A program made the translations under genes and the position numbers. From Gammaproteobacteria bacterium (lineage in GTDB: Bacteria; Pseudomonadota; Gammaproteobacteria; Competibacterales; Competibacteraceae), in contig JAIFNF010000223.1 of NCBI GenBank assembly GCA_020047885.1, positions 1 to 14,037 of the forward strand: a stretch of DNA of 14,037 nt, given 5' to 3'. Below are positions 1-7,681 of this stretch, piece after piece. Under the pieces are notes generated by a model. The model worked only from the letters and a program-made list of their open reading frames with translations. It made no database searches and was not told the DNA's origin. Position 1 is the first letter of the stretch. The number at the start of each line of letters is the position of its first letter.

Positions 1-361
1 TCCCCGCCCTAAAGGACGGGGATTCCTCTGTAGAGGGTATGATGCCCCATACCGAGAACACTGAATGTTCTCTGATCTCCCCGGTGCAGCAAGCCGCACC
101 GGTGGCACAACCCACCGGCAACAGGTGGGCCGAAACTGAAATGCTTTTGAACACGATTCAGGTTTTACGCCTTCGTCTTCCGAAGGCAACCGGATACCTT
201 GAAGTTGCCAAAGAGCGAACGACCGTCGGGTGCGTGATCGCGATAGCCGACGGAAAATAGGATAGCAGAATGGATGGCTCACTCACAGAAAAAGCCGGCG
301 AACTTCGTTCGCCGCGCTATCCATCCCCGGCCTGAAGGCCGAGGCTTTTCGCGCAATTTGG
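1..361 (-). mobile_element. Non-autonomous IS200/IS605-type element (internally deleted) inserted in hsdR
   Basis: Both ends carry a similar imperfect hairpin typical of IS200/IS605 elements: CCCCGGCCTGAAGGCCGAGG at 325-344 and CCCCGCCCTAAAGGACGGGG at 2-21. Read on the minus strand, the stretch before the second hairpin encodes GMGHHTLYRGIPVL followed by a stop at 9-11, which resembles the conserved tail of TnpB-type proteins. Only about 40 codons are open in that frame, because a TAA lies upstream in it, so no transposase is present and full TnpB (about 350-450 residues) is missing. A 7-bp perfect stem (297-303 with 307-313) and a larger inverted repeat (GGATAGC near 260 with GCTATCC near 317) give further structure. 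The hsdR side ends next to TTAC (minus strand, 362-365), the kind of tetranucleotide several IS605 elements insert behind. I infer an internally deleted, MITE-like derivative with its left end at about 361 and its right end at or just left of base 1. The family assignment is from pattern memory. Confidence 0.65.
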
Positions 362-2206
362 GTAAAGTTTGTTGGGGTCCGTTGCGCCTTCCAGTTCGGT
401 TCGCTGGTAATAATCCTGGAACGATGCCTGAATGACCGCCTGTTCATTCACAAAATCCAGCACCATGGTGTCCTGCTTGAGCGGCGGGAAGGGGCGGTTG
501 AGTCGGCTGAGGGTTTGCACAGCGGCGATGCCGCCAAGCTGCTTGTCCACATACATCGTGTGCAGGAGGGGCTGATCAAAGCCGGTCTGATATTTATTGG
601 CCACAATCAGAATGCGCTGCGCCGGGTGCTTGAACGCCTCGGCAATATCACCGGTGCCGGGCGGATTCATGTGGTCTTCGGTGTATTTCTGTTCGTTGAT
701 GTATTGATGGAAAGGCCGAAAGCCTTTTTTGATGCGGTGATCCGGTACGCCGAACAATTCCAGCGTCTTGTCTTTGGGTGTGGCGGTAAAGGCGAAGAAG
801 GAGAGATGCGGTAATTTTTGCCGTACCTTCTGGATTTTCTCCAATTCCGCCTCAATCGGGTCTTCCGCTGGCTGGCTTTCGTCATCCCGACCCAGTGCCT
901 GGCTCAGTTCTTCATCGCTGGTCAGCACCAGTTTGAGGTCTTTGATGTTCTCACCGGTTTGGGAACTGTGTGCTTCATCCACGACGACAGCAAACCGCTT
1001 GCCCGGCATTTTGGCCAGTTCGCCGACAAAGCCGAATTTTTGCAGGGTGGTGATGATGATTTTGTCACCGCGCTCCAGGGCTTTCACCAGTTGTCGGGTG
1101 TTGCGGTCAATTCGGGAAACGGTGCCTTTAATCTTCTCGAATTGCTTGATGGTGTCTTGCAGTTGCCGGTCGAGAATGCGGCGGTCGGTAATCACGATGA
1201 TGCTGTCAAAAATCGGCTGACCGTCCTCGCCGCACAGATTGGCGAGTTGGTGCGCCAGCCAGGCGATGCTATTGGATTTGCCGGAACCGGCACTGTGCTG
1301 GACCAGATAGTTGTGGCCGCTGCCGTGGGTTTTGGCGTGATTCAGCAACTGGCGAACCGCCATGAGTTGATGAAAGCGCGGGAAGATGAATTTCTCTTTA
1401 CCGGTTTTGGGATCGCGCTCGGCGTGCAGATAATTTTGAATCAGCATCTGGAGCGAATCAGCGCTCCAGATGGCCGGTTGAGGTTCACCGTCTTCGTCGG
1501 TGAAATCCGCCCACAGGTAGCTGGCGGCAAAGTTGCCGGGGATGATCGGGTTGTAGGTGTCGCGGTTGAAGGGCAGAAAGACGGTCTCTTGCCCAACGAT
1601 CTGGGTGCTCATGTAGGCCGCGTCGTCATCGACGGCAAAATGCACCAGACTGCGCTTCCAGAAGGGTTCATTTTTATCGCGCCGCCGGTATTGAGCGATG
1701 GCGTGTTGGACGTTCTGGCCGGTGAAGTGATTTTTCAGTTCAACCGAGACGATGGGCAGGCCATTGAGCAGAATCACCACATCGACGGAGTGATCGGGCG
1801 TCCGGGTGGAGAAATGTACTTGACGCATGACGGCAAAGCGGTTGTTTTCATAACGGATCTGATGTTCCTGATTACCGTCCGCCGCTGGGCGGAAATAGGC
1901 CAGTTGCAGATTGACGCCATTGAACGACACGCCATTTCTGAGGACATCCAGGGTTCCACGTTTCTGGATGAGACCGGTGACATGCCCGGCCAGCGCCTCA
2001 CGGGGGGCATCGGGAAATTGCTGGCGTAGCTTGCTGAGTTCTTTGGGTTGGGTCGCTTCGATGAAGTCCCACAACAGGCCAGCGTCCAGCAGGGTAGTGG
2101 CGTTGAAGTGTTGGGAATCGCGGGCGGTGTAGAGCGGGCTGGCGGCCAGCGCTGCAACGATTTGATCTTCAAAGCTGGCTTCGTTAAGCGCATTTGACTT
2201 CGCCAT
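317..2206 (-). pseudogene. hsdR: Type I restriction enzyme R subunit HsdR, truncated and internally deleted
   Basis: HsdR is the ATP-driven DNA translocase and nuclease of type I restriction enzymes. This 629-residue reading frame has the nuclease core (D142 and the E156-L-K158 pair), Walker A HSAGSGKS at 304-311, the DEAH box at 410-413, FTATP at 473-477, motif V-like ILIVANKYQTGFDQP at 532-546 and motif VI QTLSRLNR at 564-571. Known relatives are about 1000 residues. Two parts are missing. Between FRPFHQY (residue 502) and YTEDHMN (508) the family normally has over 100 residues, including the motif IV region; the loss keeps the frame. After DPNKLY (615) the family continues with a helical domain that contacts the methylase; here the last 14 codons and the stop come from the IS605-like element at 1-361. 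The ATG at 2206 directly follows the stop of the preceding gene. The protein is probably inactive. The rest of the 3' half may lie left of the window. Confidence 0.85.
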
Positions 2207-2584
2207 CTAACACGACTCCTGTTGATACAGCCAACCACGGGTTCGAGCGTATCCGGTGAGAATCTTGGCTTTCTTTTCCACTTGGCCTTTACCCATGCCG
2301 GAAAAGTTGATCAGGACATGCTCAGGAAAAGGAACGCCATTGGGATCAACGGGCAACCCTTGCTCGTCGCATTGACTGCGCGTGATCGCCATAACGCCCA
2401 CGGAACTGAGTTTGAGTTCAGCGGTATAGTGCCGCCAGGAAGCCTCCGGGCTAATACGATCACCGTCATAGACGGAGAGCTGGTTCTCGTCTTTGGGTGT
2501 GGGGCGAAAGGCTTGCGAGGATACTCGACCTTCCTGAATCCAGTTTGGATGAATTTGCCGCAGGAGCAGGGTTTCGGCGTTCAT
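2207..2584 (-). CDS. Conserved protein of unknown function in RM operon (orf125)
   Basis: This is a 125-residue protein. The start at 2584 is chosen because its ATG overlaps the stop of the preceding gene by four bases (ATGA), the sign of translational coupling; a longer upstream frame only reads through that gene in another phase. Its stop lies immediately before the hsdR ATG. No signal peptide or membrane segment is visible. It starts MNAETLLLRQIHPNWIQEGR and contains an AFRPTPKDE motif, a short LSVYDGD stretch, an SVGVMAIT strand and a basic, lysine-rich C-terminal part ending in ARTRGWLYQQ. I recall similar short proteins in many bacteria, annotated as hypothetical and found beside a partner like the gene upstream, but no function is known to me. 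Position between HicA and HsdR suggests a role tied to the defence operon; that is inference. Confidence 0.8.
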   Translation of the reverse strand: MNAETLLLRQIHPNWIQEGRVSSQAFRPTPKDENQLSVYDGDRISPEASWRHYTAELKLSSVGVMAITRSQCDEQGLPVDPNGVPFPEHVLINFSGMGKGQVEKKAKILTGYARTRGWLYQQESC

Positions 2585-3696
2585 GCGATTTTTGCGGATA
2601 ACTCTTGCAGTTTTTGATTGAGCGATTGCCAATCTTCCGGTTTCGCCAGGTTCAAGCGGTCCTCCCGACATTCCTGCGTGTTGAGGTTCAGCGCCTGCCA
2701 TTCAGCAACTTGTCCAACCAGATCAATTTCCAGAGAAACTTCCCAGTCGCCTAAGGACCATTCCGCCTGAATGCCACCCTCGGCAGTGGGATACAGATAC
2801 GGCAAAGGCAGGGTAGGATCGTAAAGCGTGTCAAATTCGGCGGATAGCCCAGCTAATTGAGTTTGATCCGGCGCGTGTCCCTTGCCATCCAACCAGCCCC
2901 CTTCGAGTTGCGACAATACTTCAAGACGGGTCGTGACATCCAAGGGATCCAGTAGGCTAATATGCTCGACGGATTCAATAGATTTTAATCGATCCTGACG
3001 GTCTTTTTTTACGATACCTTGTAGCAGTACCCTTGTCCCCTTTTCATACTCATCATAGGCTTCAAGAATAGTTGCCCGATGTTGGCTACGCATCGGCGCT
3101 TGAAGGTGTCCGCCGTCCGGCAATACGATTTCAAAGGTATTCGTTCTTTTGTTAGCATCACAAATAGCACCCCGCAGGCGCATTTCATCGGTCCATTCCT
3201 GAATCTGGCTGGAGGCGAGAATCAGGCTTCGGCGGGATTGTGGGGTTAATCTTGCAACGTAGCCACTACTTGAGGGTAACTCAATCGCCTCACCTTCGCG
3301 CAAGCTGCGCCCAAAGCGATCAAAATAGCTGAGAAGATCAGGAGATATGTGATCAATGATGGATTGATCGTGTTGAGCAGCATTGACGGCTGCAATAATA
3401 GATTCTCTGGCTTGGTTGAAATAATCGGCGCTGGCAGGAGGAAGCAGTGTTGAAAACGTCAACATAATAACGGGTATAGCGCTTCCTTCCTTAACAGTTT
3501 GCAAATGCAGTTCCACACCCTCAATAAATCCGCGTGGTGAACGTTTACGTTCTCGATTGGCTTGTAAAAATTTCCATTTCGCTACTTCGATAATCATTTC
3601 TTCCAGAACAGCCAAATCCTTGAGCAGTTCCAGTGGTACGGTATGTTCATTAAAACGGCTTCCCGTGAGTTTCGGTTCAAGGAATAATTGGTTCAT
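2581..3696 (-). CDS. Conserved protein of unknown function in RM operon (orf371)
   Basis: This is a 371-residue soluble protein with no signal peptide or membrane segment. The start at 3696 is preferred because AAGGA lies 11 bases upstream, overlapping the end of hicA; an in-frame ATG at 3729 would overlap hicA by 26 bases and has no such site. The N-terminal half contains IEGVELHLQTVKEGSAIPVI and an alpha-helical stretch. The middle (about 185-255) is rich in beta-strand-like segments, with FEIVLPDGGHLQAP and GTRVLLQGIVKKDRQDR, which could form a small OB-like or barrel fold. The C-terminal part (about 280-345) has a distinctive PLPYLYPTAEGGIQAEWS motif followed by WEVSLEIDL. I do not recognise an enzyme active site. 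The four-base overlap with orf125 suggests the two are made together and may act as a pair. Function unknown. Confidence 0.8.
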   Translation of the reverse strand: MNQLFLEPKLTGSRFNEHTVPLELLKDLAVLEEMIIEVAKWKFLQANRERKRSPRGFIEGVELHLQTVKEGSAIPVIMLTFSTLLPPASADYFNQARESIIAAVNAAQHDQSIIDHISPDLLSYFDRFGRSLREGEAIELPSSSGYVARLTPQSRRSLILASSQIQEWTDEMRLRGAICDANKRTNTFEIVLPDGGHLQAPMRSQHRATILEAYDEYEKGTRVLLQGIVKKDRQDRLKSIESVEHISLLDPLDVTTRLEVLSQLEGGWLDGKGHAPDQTQLAGLSAEFDTLYDPTLPLPYLYPTAEGGIQAEWSLGDWEVSLEIDLVGQVAEWQALNLNTQECREDRLNLAKPEDWQSLNQKLQELSAKIA

Positions 3697-3703
3697 CGTG
3701 GTT

Positions 3704-3949
3704 TTAATCCTTAAAAACTCGTGCTTCAACCGATTCCCGACTCATTGCGAAATGCTGAGCGACATCCGCCAAAATTCCCGCCAGTGTACCGAGTTTGAGC
3801 GGATCATGACGGGGAATCGTGATGTGATGTTCGCCGTTCTCCTGAGTGGTCAGGCGCAAGTGGCTACCGGTTTGTCGGGTGATTTGATAATCCAACACCC
3901 GCAGTCGTTTGGCAAGGTCGGAGCCGCTGAGATCACGCGGTAGTTTCAT
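3704..3949 (-). CDS. hicA: HicA-family mRNA interferase toxin (type II toxin-antitoxin)
   Basis: HicA toxins are small double-stranded-RNA-binding-fold ribonucleases that cleave mRNA. This 81-residue protein fits the family in size and layout: an N-terminal helix (SGSDLAKRLRVLDYQI), then TGSHLRL with the expected catalytic histidine (H30), a strand HHITIPRHDP, and a helix ending FAMSRESVE. It is somewhat longer than the shortest HicA proteins (about 60 residues) and matches the HicA/YcfA type found with one-domain HicB partners. Its ATG overlaps the stop of the upstream antitoxin by four bases. The antitoxin-first order is the reverse of the classic hicAB order but is common in this subgroup. 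It sits inside a type I RM operon, between hsdS and hsdR. Confidence 0.8.
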   Translation of the reverse strand: MKLPRDLSGSDLAKRLRVLDYQITRQTGSHLRLTTQENGEHHITIPRHDPLKLGTLAGILADVAQHFAMSRESVEARVFKD

Positions 3950-4152
3950 GCGGCGATGACTTCATCACGAACACAATGCAAGCGGATCAATTTAGGCTTA
4001 TCCGCAGAGTCAAAATGGCAGGCAACGGCATCACGAACTTGCTGTTGTAGTTCGGCCCAAGTGTCGGCTTGAGTAAAAATGGAAATGCCCAGGGCTTGGG
4101 CAGTAAAGCCGCCTTCCGGGGCATCCTCGACCAGAAAGATGAGTTCAGTCAT
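3946..4152 (-). CDS. hicB: HicB-like antitoxin, single-domain form
   Basis: This is a 68-residue acidic protein that should bind and block the HicA toxin encoded just downstream. It shows the HicB partial RNase-H-like fold: strand LIFLVEDAPEGGFTAQALG, a second strand, and a helix ELQQQVRDAVACHF, followed by KLIRLHCVRDEVIA. There is no C-terminal helix-turn-helix or ribbon-helix-helix domain, so unlike larger HicB proteins it probably does not repress its own promoter. Start choice: ATG at 4152 has GGAG about 10 bases upstream, whereas the upstream in-frame starts (to 4212) lie in hsdS coding sequence. The first 8 bases overlap the end of hsdS, so it should be translated from the RM transcript. 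Proteins like this are sometimes mis-named 2-oxoisovalerate dehydrogenase subunits. Confidence 0.75.
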   Translation of the reverse strand: MTELIFLVEDAPEGGFTAQALGISIFTQADTWAELQQQVRDAVACHFDSADKPKLIRLHCVRDEVIAA

Positions 4153-5485
4153 TTGTATGATCTCCGGGATTAAAATTATCCGGTACCGCCCGCTGCCCCG
4201 TGACGCACTCATGAATCAGCGCGGCGCGGTATTCAGTAAGGAGGGTGAGTTGGCGGGAGTAGGCGGAATGAAGAGCGTCGAATCTTTCTTGTTGTTTATC
4301 GATAAAGCTCAAAATATCAACCTGCTCGTCAAGTGATGGAAGTGGTAACTTCATTTGAGACAAAATGCCCGTGTTCAAGTTATCCATCGTCGCACCAACA
4401 GACTGAAGTGTGAGTGACTCTTTCAAGCGTTTTAGTTGAAACAGCGTGACAAGGTATGCAGGCGCTAATGCTTGAGTATCTGGCCGCATTAACAAGCTAC
4501 CTGTACCGCAAAGCCAGCCGACTTCATCAGCACGAACCAGTACACAGCGGCCTAATTCTCCACGCCGTGCAAATAGAATATCGCCATATTGTAAGAAATG
4601 GCGTTCTAATCGTCTGGCGGTGACTTTATCTACGGTACATTTTCGATCATACTGAACTAATCCTTCCACCATGTGCGATGGATTAATAATCGGGATACCG
4701 TTTTCAACATATTCGTGTGCATGTAGTTGGCTTCCAAATGGGCCAGTTTGAAGGAGTTTTGCCAAACGGCCCAGCGGGACAATACTCCAATGTGCCGGAA
4801 TCTCCCCCAACCACGACAATCCAGAATCTTTCATCGGAATATTAGGATTGAGACCACGGGTTACAGCCTGTTGAATCAACGCCGCCCGTTGTTCCTTGAG
4901 CAAAGCCATTTGTCGCCGCCGCAGGTCTATCAAGCGGTCAATTTTGGCAGTTTGCTCGTCGAGATACGCAGCGATGCGACGTTGTTGTGTGTGATTGGTA
5001 ATTGGGATTTCTAAAGCATTAACTTTTTCTGCGGTAAAATGAGATATTGTTGCTTTATTACAGATAATGTCTATCCAGCCAGAATTTTTGACTGCCTGCA
5101 TTAAATAATATAAGAATTTTGTCGAATTTAACTGTCGTGGACGAACACGATTGATAGCATTTTGGAAGATACAAAGCGGGATTTCATTACTCCAAAGACA
5201 AGAACGCCCAACATCACCACCTTCGCTTATCAGAAGATCGCCAGCTTCAAGTTTGTTGTTAATAATTTCTTCTGGAGAAGCCCACATTTGTTTAACATCA
5301 GAAATATCTGGACCTGCCCAAGATACATTTTCAGCCCGTATGTAAGGTATAAGTTGATCATTTAAATTTGATGGATTGGGTTGTAGCATTTTCCCCAATC
5401 GCACAGAGTAAAATCGTTTCAGTTGTCCTTGTTGCCATTTATTAGGCGCTTGACCAAACCATGGATTGTTTTTTATTTTACTCAT
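4145..5485 (-). CDS. hsdS: Type I restriction-modification specificity subunit HsdS
   Basis: HsdS reads the split target sequence and places the two HsdM subunits on DNA. The 446-residue protein has the full two-domain plan: target recognition domain 1 (about 15-165), a central coiled-coil spacer (about 166-212, with QRRIAAYLDEQTAKIDRLID and LLKEQRAALI), target recognition domain 2 starting at SWLGEIPAHW (224-233) and running to about 385, and a second coiled coil (about 386-430, DEQVDILSFIDKQQERFD and LLTEYRAALI). Length is normal for the family. Its ATG overlaps the hsdM stop by four bases, and its end overlaps hicB by eight. The DNA for domain 1 (about 5020-5480) is visibly richer in A and T than the rest of the gene and its neighbours, consistent with domain exchange. 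The actual target sequence cannot be predicted from this. Confidence 0.95.
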   Translation of the reverse strand: MSKIKNNPWFGQAPNKWQQGQLKRFYSVRLGKMLQPNPSNLNDQLIPYIRAENVSWAGPDISDVKQMWASPEEIINNKLEAGDLLISEGGDVGRSCLWSNEIPLCIFQNAINRVRPRQLNSTKFLYYLMQAVKNSGWIDIICNKATISHFTAEKVNALEIPITNHTQQRRIAAYLDEQTAKIDRLIDLRRRQMALLKEQRAALIQQAVTRGLNPNIPMKDSGLSWLGEIPAHWSIVPLGRLAKLLQTGPFGSQLHAHEYVENGIPIINPSHMVEGLVQYDRKCTVDKVTARRLERHFLQYGDILFARRGELGRCVLVRADEVGWLCGTGSLLMRPDTQALAPAYLVTLFQLKRLKESLTLQSVGATMDNLNTGILSQMKLPLPSLDEQVDILSFIDKQQERFDALHSAYSRQLTLLTEYRAALIHECVTGQRAVPDNFNPGDHTND

Positions 5486-7446
5486 CCCCTCACAATCTCC
5501 CTTAACAGATTCTCAGTTTCCTCATCCAGCGCCAGTAATTCAGCCGCAATCTCCCCAGTCGAACGCAGTGGCGTATATTCATAGAAATACTTGGTGAAGC
5601 TGATTTCATAGCCCACCTTATCCTTTTCCCGATCCATCCACGCATCGGGGACATGCGGCAACACCTCGCGCTCAAAATAGGCGTCGATGTCGTCTTTCAG
5701 CGGCACATTCTCAAAATCGCGTAACTCACTGTCCGGCAATAACCGACCCTCGGCATCCCGCACCGGTTCAGCCTCTTCATGGCGCTCACCCAAGACCGCA
5801 CGGATCACCTTGACCAGTCCGGCAGTCAGTTTCCACGGCAGCGCATCCGCCAACGCCGCAAAGAACTCCCGGTCATTCATCCACGGCGCTTGCACCTCCA
5901 AAGTCGCCAAGGCATCCGCCAGTTGTGGATGGCGGTTATCCTTCAATTTGAGTACGGCAGCATCCAGCAACAGGCGTTGGCGCTGGCTTTCGCTAAGGTC
6001 ATAGCGCAAACGCAGCGGGCGTTCCACACAAACCTTGGTATAACCGAAATCGGCGGTATCGAAAATCAGGCTGACTTTGGATTCCGAAAATGCCTGATAA
6101 ATACCCAGAATGGCAGCGGACTGGTCTTCACTGATTTCCACTCGCTTTTTACCCAGATTGCGCCGCAACAGCGTATAGAAATCCGCGCCATTAGCGTTAA
6201 TCAACTGCACCTTGCCACAGCGTTCTATCGGCTTTCGATTGTTGATCAACCAGATATAAGTGGCAATGCCGGTGTTGTAGAACAGATCATTCGGCAACGC
6301 GATGATAGCGTCCAGCCAGTCATTTTCGAGGATATACTTGCGGATATTACTGGGACCGCTACCGGCGTCACCATTAAACAACGGCGACCCGTTAAAAATC
6401 ACAGCAATCTTGGAACCTTGCGGAGCCATTTTGCTCAGTTTGTGCAGCAGAAACAGCATCGCGCCATCGCCGACATCCGGCAGACCCGGCGCATAATGAC
6501 CCACTGCACCGCGTTGATGTTCCGCTTCAATCTCCTCACGAATGTTTTTCCAATCCTTACCAAAGGGCGGATTGGACAGCATGTAATTGAAATGGGTACC
6601 GGGTAATAAATCGTGACTCAGGGTATTCTCGCGCTTGATATTCTCCGGGTTTTCACCCTTCATCAACATATCGGCCTTGGCAATGGCGTAGGTTTTCTCA
6701 TTCAATTCCTGGCCAAACAGCGAAACATCCAGCGCTGGATTGATTCCGCCAAGCAGGTATTCTTTAGCGATGGTCAGCATCCCGCCTGTCCCACAAGCCG
6801 GATCATAAATCCCGATTAGACTTTCCTTCGCTAACCGCACACGATCCGGTTCAAACATGAGCTTGACCATGAGGCGAATAATGTCACGGGGCGTATAAAA
6901 CTGCCCAGCGGCCTCGTTGCTGGCTTCCTTGAATTTGCGGATCAGATACTCAAAGATGGTGCCCATCCCGTGGTTATCCACAGCTTCGGGGGACAGATCG
7001 ACTTCGGTAAACGCTTGTGTGACCTTGAACAGTAACCGCTTGCGGGCCAGCGTTTCATAAATGGGTGATAGTCCCTTCTCTTCCCCACCGGAGAAGTTAT
7101 AGAGAATATCTTTCACATTGACTGAAAAACCATCCAAATAAGCCGAAAAATTCGGAATCAGGTCATTGGGTCGCTTAATCAATTCGTCGAGCGAATACTC
7201 CGACGTATTATAAAAATTCTGCCCAGCAGATCTGGTCAGGAGGGCATTGCGGGTGACCGTGGGGACGGCCTTATATTTCCCCGCGTCCTCATGCACGAGG
7301 TGTCGGGTGGGTTGTAATACACAATCCAAGCGGCGCAGCAGCGTAAACGGCAGGATCACATCTTCGTAATCTTTGGCTTCGTAGTCGTCTTTAATCAGAT
7401 CGGCGATTTTCCAGAGGAACTCAGCGATTTCAGAATGGTTTTGCAT
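5482..7446 (-). CDS. hsdM: Type I restriction-modification DNA methyltransferase subunit HsdM (N6-adenine)
   Basis: HsdM transfers a methyl group from S-adenosylmethionine to adenine in the sequence chosen by HsdS, protecting host DNA. The 654-residue protein begins with the usual N-terminal helical domain (EIAEFLWKIADLIKDDYEAK and the VILPFTLLRRLD segment at 30-41). It contains GQFYTPRDI at 181-189, the SAM-binding motif DPACGTGG at 215-222 and the catalytic NPPF at 292-295, followed by FGKDW. It is longer than the classic EcoKI subunit (about 530) because of a C-terminal extension ending in a segment YEISFTKYFYEYTPLRSTGE, typical of the larger HsdM type. No frameshift or missing motif is seen. 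It is the first gene of the operon; the start codon has only a weak ribosome site, and a promoter lies very close to it. Confidence 0.96.
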   Translation of the reverse strand: MQNHSEIAEFLWKIADLIKDDYEAKDYEDVILPFTLLRRLDCVLQPTRHLVHEDAGKYKAVPTVTRNALLTRSAGQNFYNTSEYSLDELIKRPNDLIPNFSAYLDGFSVNVKDILYNFSGGEEKGLSPIYETLARKRLLFKVTQAFTEVDLSPEAVDNHGMGTIFEYLIRKFKEASNEAAGQFYTPRDIIRLMVKLMFEPDRVRLAKESLIGIYDPACGTGGMLTIAKEYLLGGINPALDVSLFGQELNEKTYAIAKADMLMKGENPENIKRENTLSHDLLPGTHFNYMLSNPPFGKDWKNIREEIEAEHQRGAVGHYAPGLPDVGDGAMLFLLHKLSKMAPQGSKIAVIFNGSPLFNGDAGSGPSNIRKYILENDWLDAIIALPNDLFYNTGIATYIWLINNRKPIERCGKVQLINANGADFYTLLRRNLGKKRVEISEDQSAAILGIYQAFSESKVSLIFDTADFGYTKVCVERPLRLRYDLSESQRQRLLLDAAVLKLKDNRHPQLADALATLEVQAPWMNDREFFAALADALPWKLTAGLVKVIRAVLGERHEEAEPVRDAEGRLLPDSELRDFENVPLKDDIDAYFEREVLPHVPDAWMDREKDKVGYEISFTKYFYEYTPLRSTGEIAAELLALDEETENLLREIVRG

Positions 7447-7452
7447 TAAATT

Positions 7453-7481
7453 CTTATACTTGAGAAGCCACGATCACCCAA
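7453..7481 (-). promoter_or_regulatory. Candidate sigma-70 promoter for the hsdM operon
   Basis: On the minus strand TTGGGT (7481-7476) and TATAAG (7458-7453) are separated by exactly 17 bases. The -10 box ends only six bases before the hsdM ATG, so transcription from it would start at or near the start codon and give a leaderless or nearly leaderless mRNA. The -35 box matches the consensus only in part. Prediction by eye. Confidence 0.35.
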
Positions 7482-7491
7482 AAATTAGGTA

Positions 7492-7538
7492 GTAGTCATT
7501 CACTCCCCCGGCTGGGGCAGATGAGCGAGGGGTAGTCG
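7492..7538 (-). mobile_element. Short fragment of an IS66-like element 3' end
   Basis: GTAGTCATTCACTCCCCCGG at 7492 closely matches the start of the longer IS66-like fragment at 13471 (one difference in the first 12 bases, one more in the next 8), and the match continues more loosely to about 7538. Read on the minus strand it encodes LPLAHLPQPGE and a stop, resembling the C-terminal tail of the transposase remnant at 13491-13716. Only about 47 bp remain, so this is a scar of an element end, directly upstream of hsdM. The surrounding gap, 7447-7681, holds this scar, the hsdM promoter candidate and the 83-bp repeat; I see no gene in it. Confidence 0.5.
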
Positions 7539-7552
7539 CAATCGTTCAGAAC

Positions 7553-7635
7553 GTAAGCATTCAGACCCCTCCCCCCAACCCCCTCCCCATAAATGGAGAG
7601 GGGGAGCGCCAACTCGCTGCTTCGCAAGACTCCCT
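7553..7635 (+). repeat. 83-bp dispersed repeat, copy 1
   Basis: This stretch matches 13296-13378 over all 83 bases with three differences (positions 7, 71 and 76 of the unit), in the same orientation. It begins GTAAGCATTCAGACCCC, which resembles an IS66-type terminal inverted repeat, and contains a C-rich/G-rich hairpin (CCCCCTC with GAGGGGG around the loop near CATAAATG). The hairpin could influence transcription between the Uma2 gene and hsdM, but there is no T-run of a standard terminator. Confidence 0.85.
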
Positions 7636-7681
7636 ACGGTTACTTCAGAACCATCCCCAGATTCCAGTCATGATGCCGGGA

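Noticed and set aside
39..260. A 73-codon plus-strand reading frame inside the IS605-like element
   Set aside because: It lies antisense to the TnpB-like tail, has no similarity I recognise and no ribosome site; it is best explained by the element's structured end.
818..2029. A 403-codon plus-strand frame opposite hsdR
   Set aside because: It is the mirror frame of a real gene with clear helicase motifs on the minus strand; no motif or ribosome site supports it.
5779..6606. A 275-codon plus-strand frame opposite hsdM
   Set aside because: It is a mirror frame of the intact methyltransferase gene.
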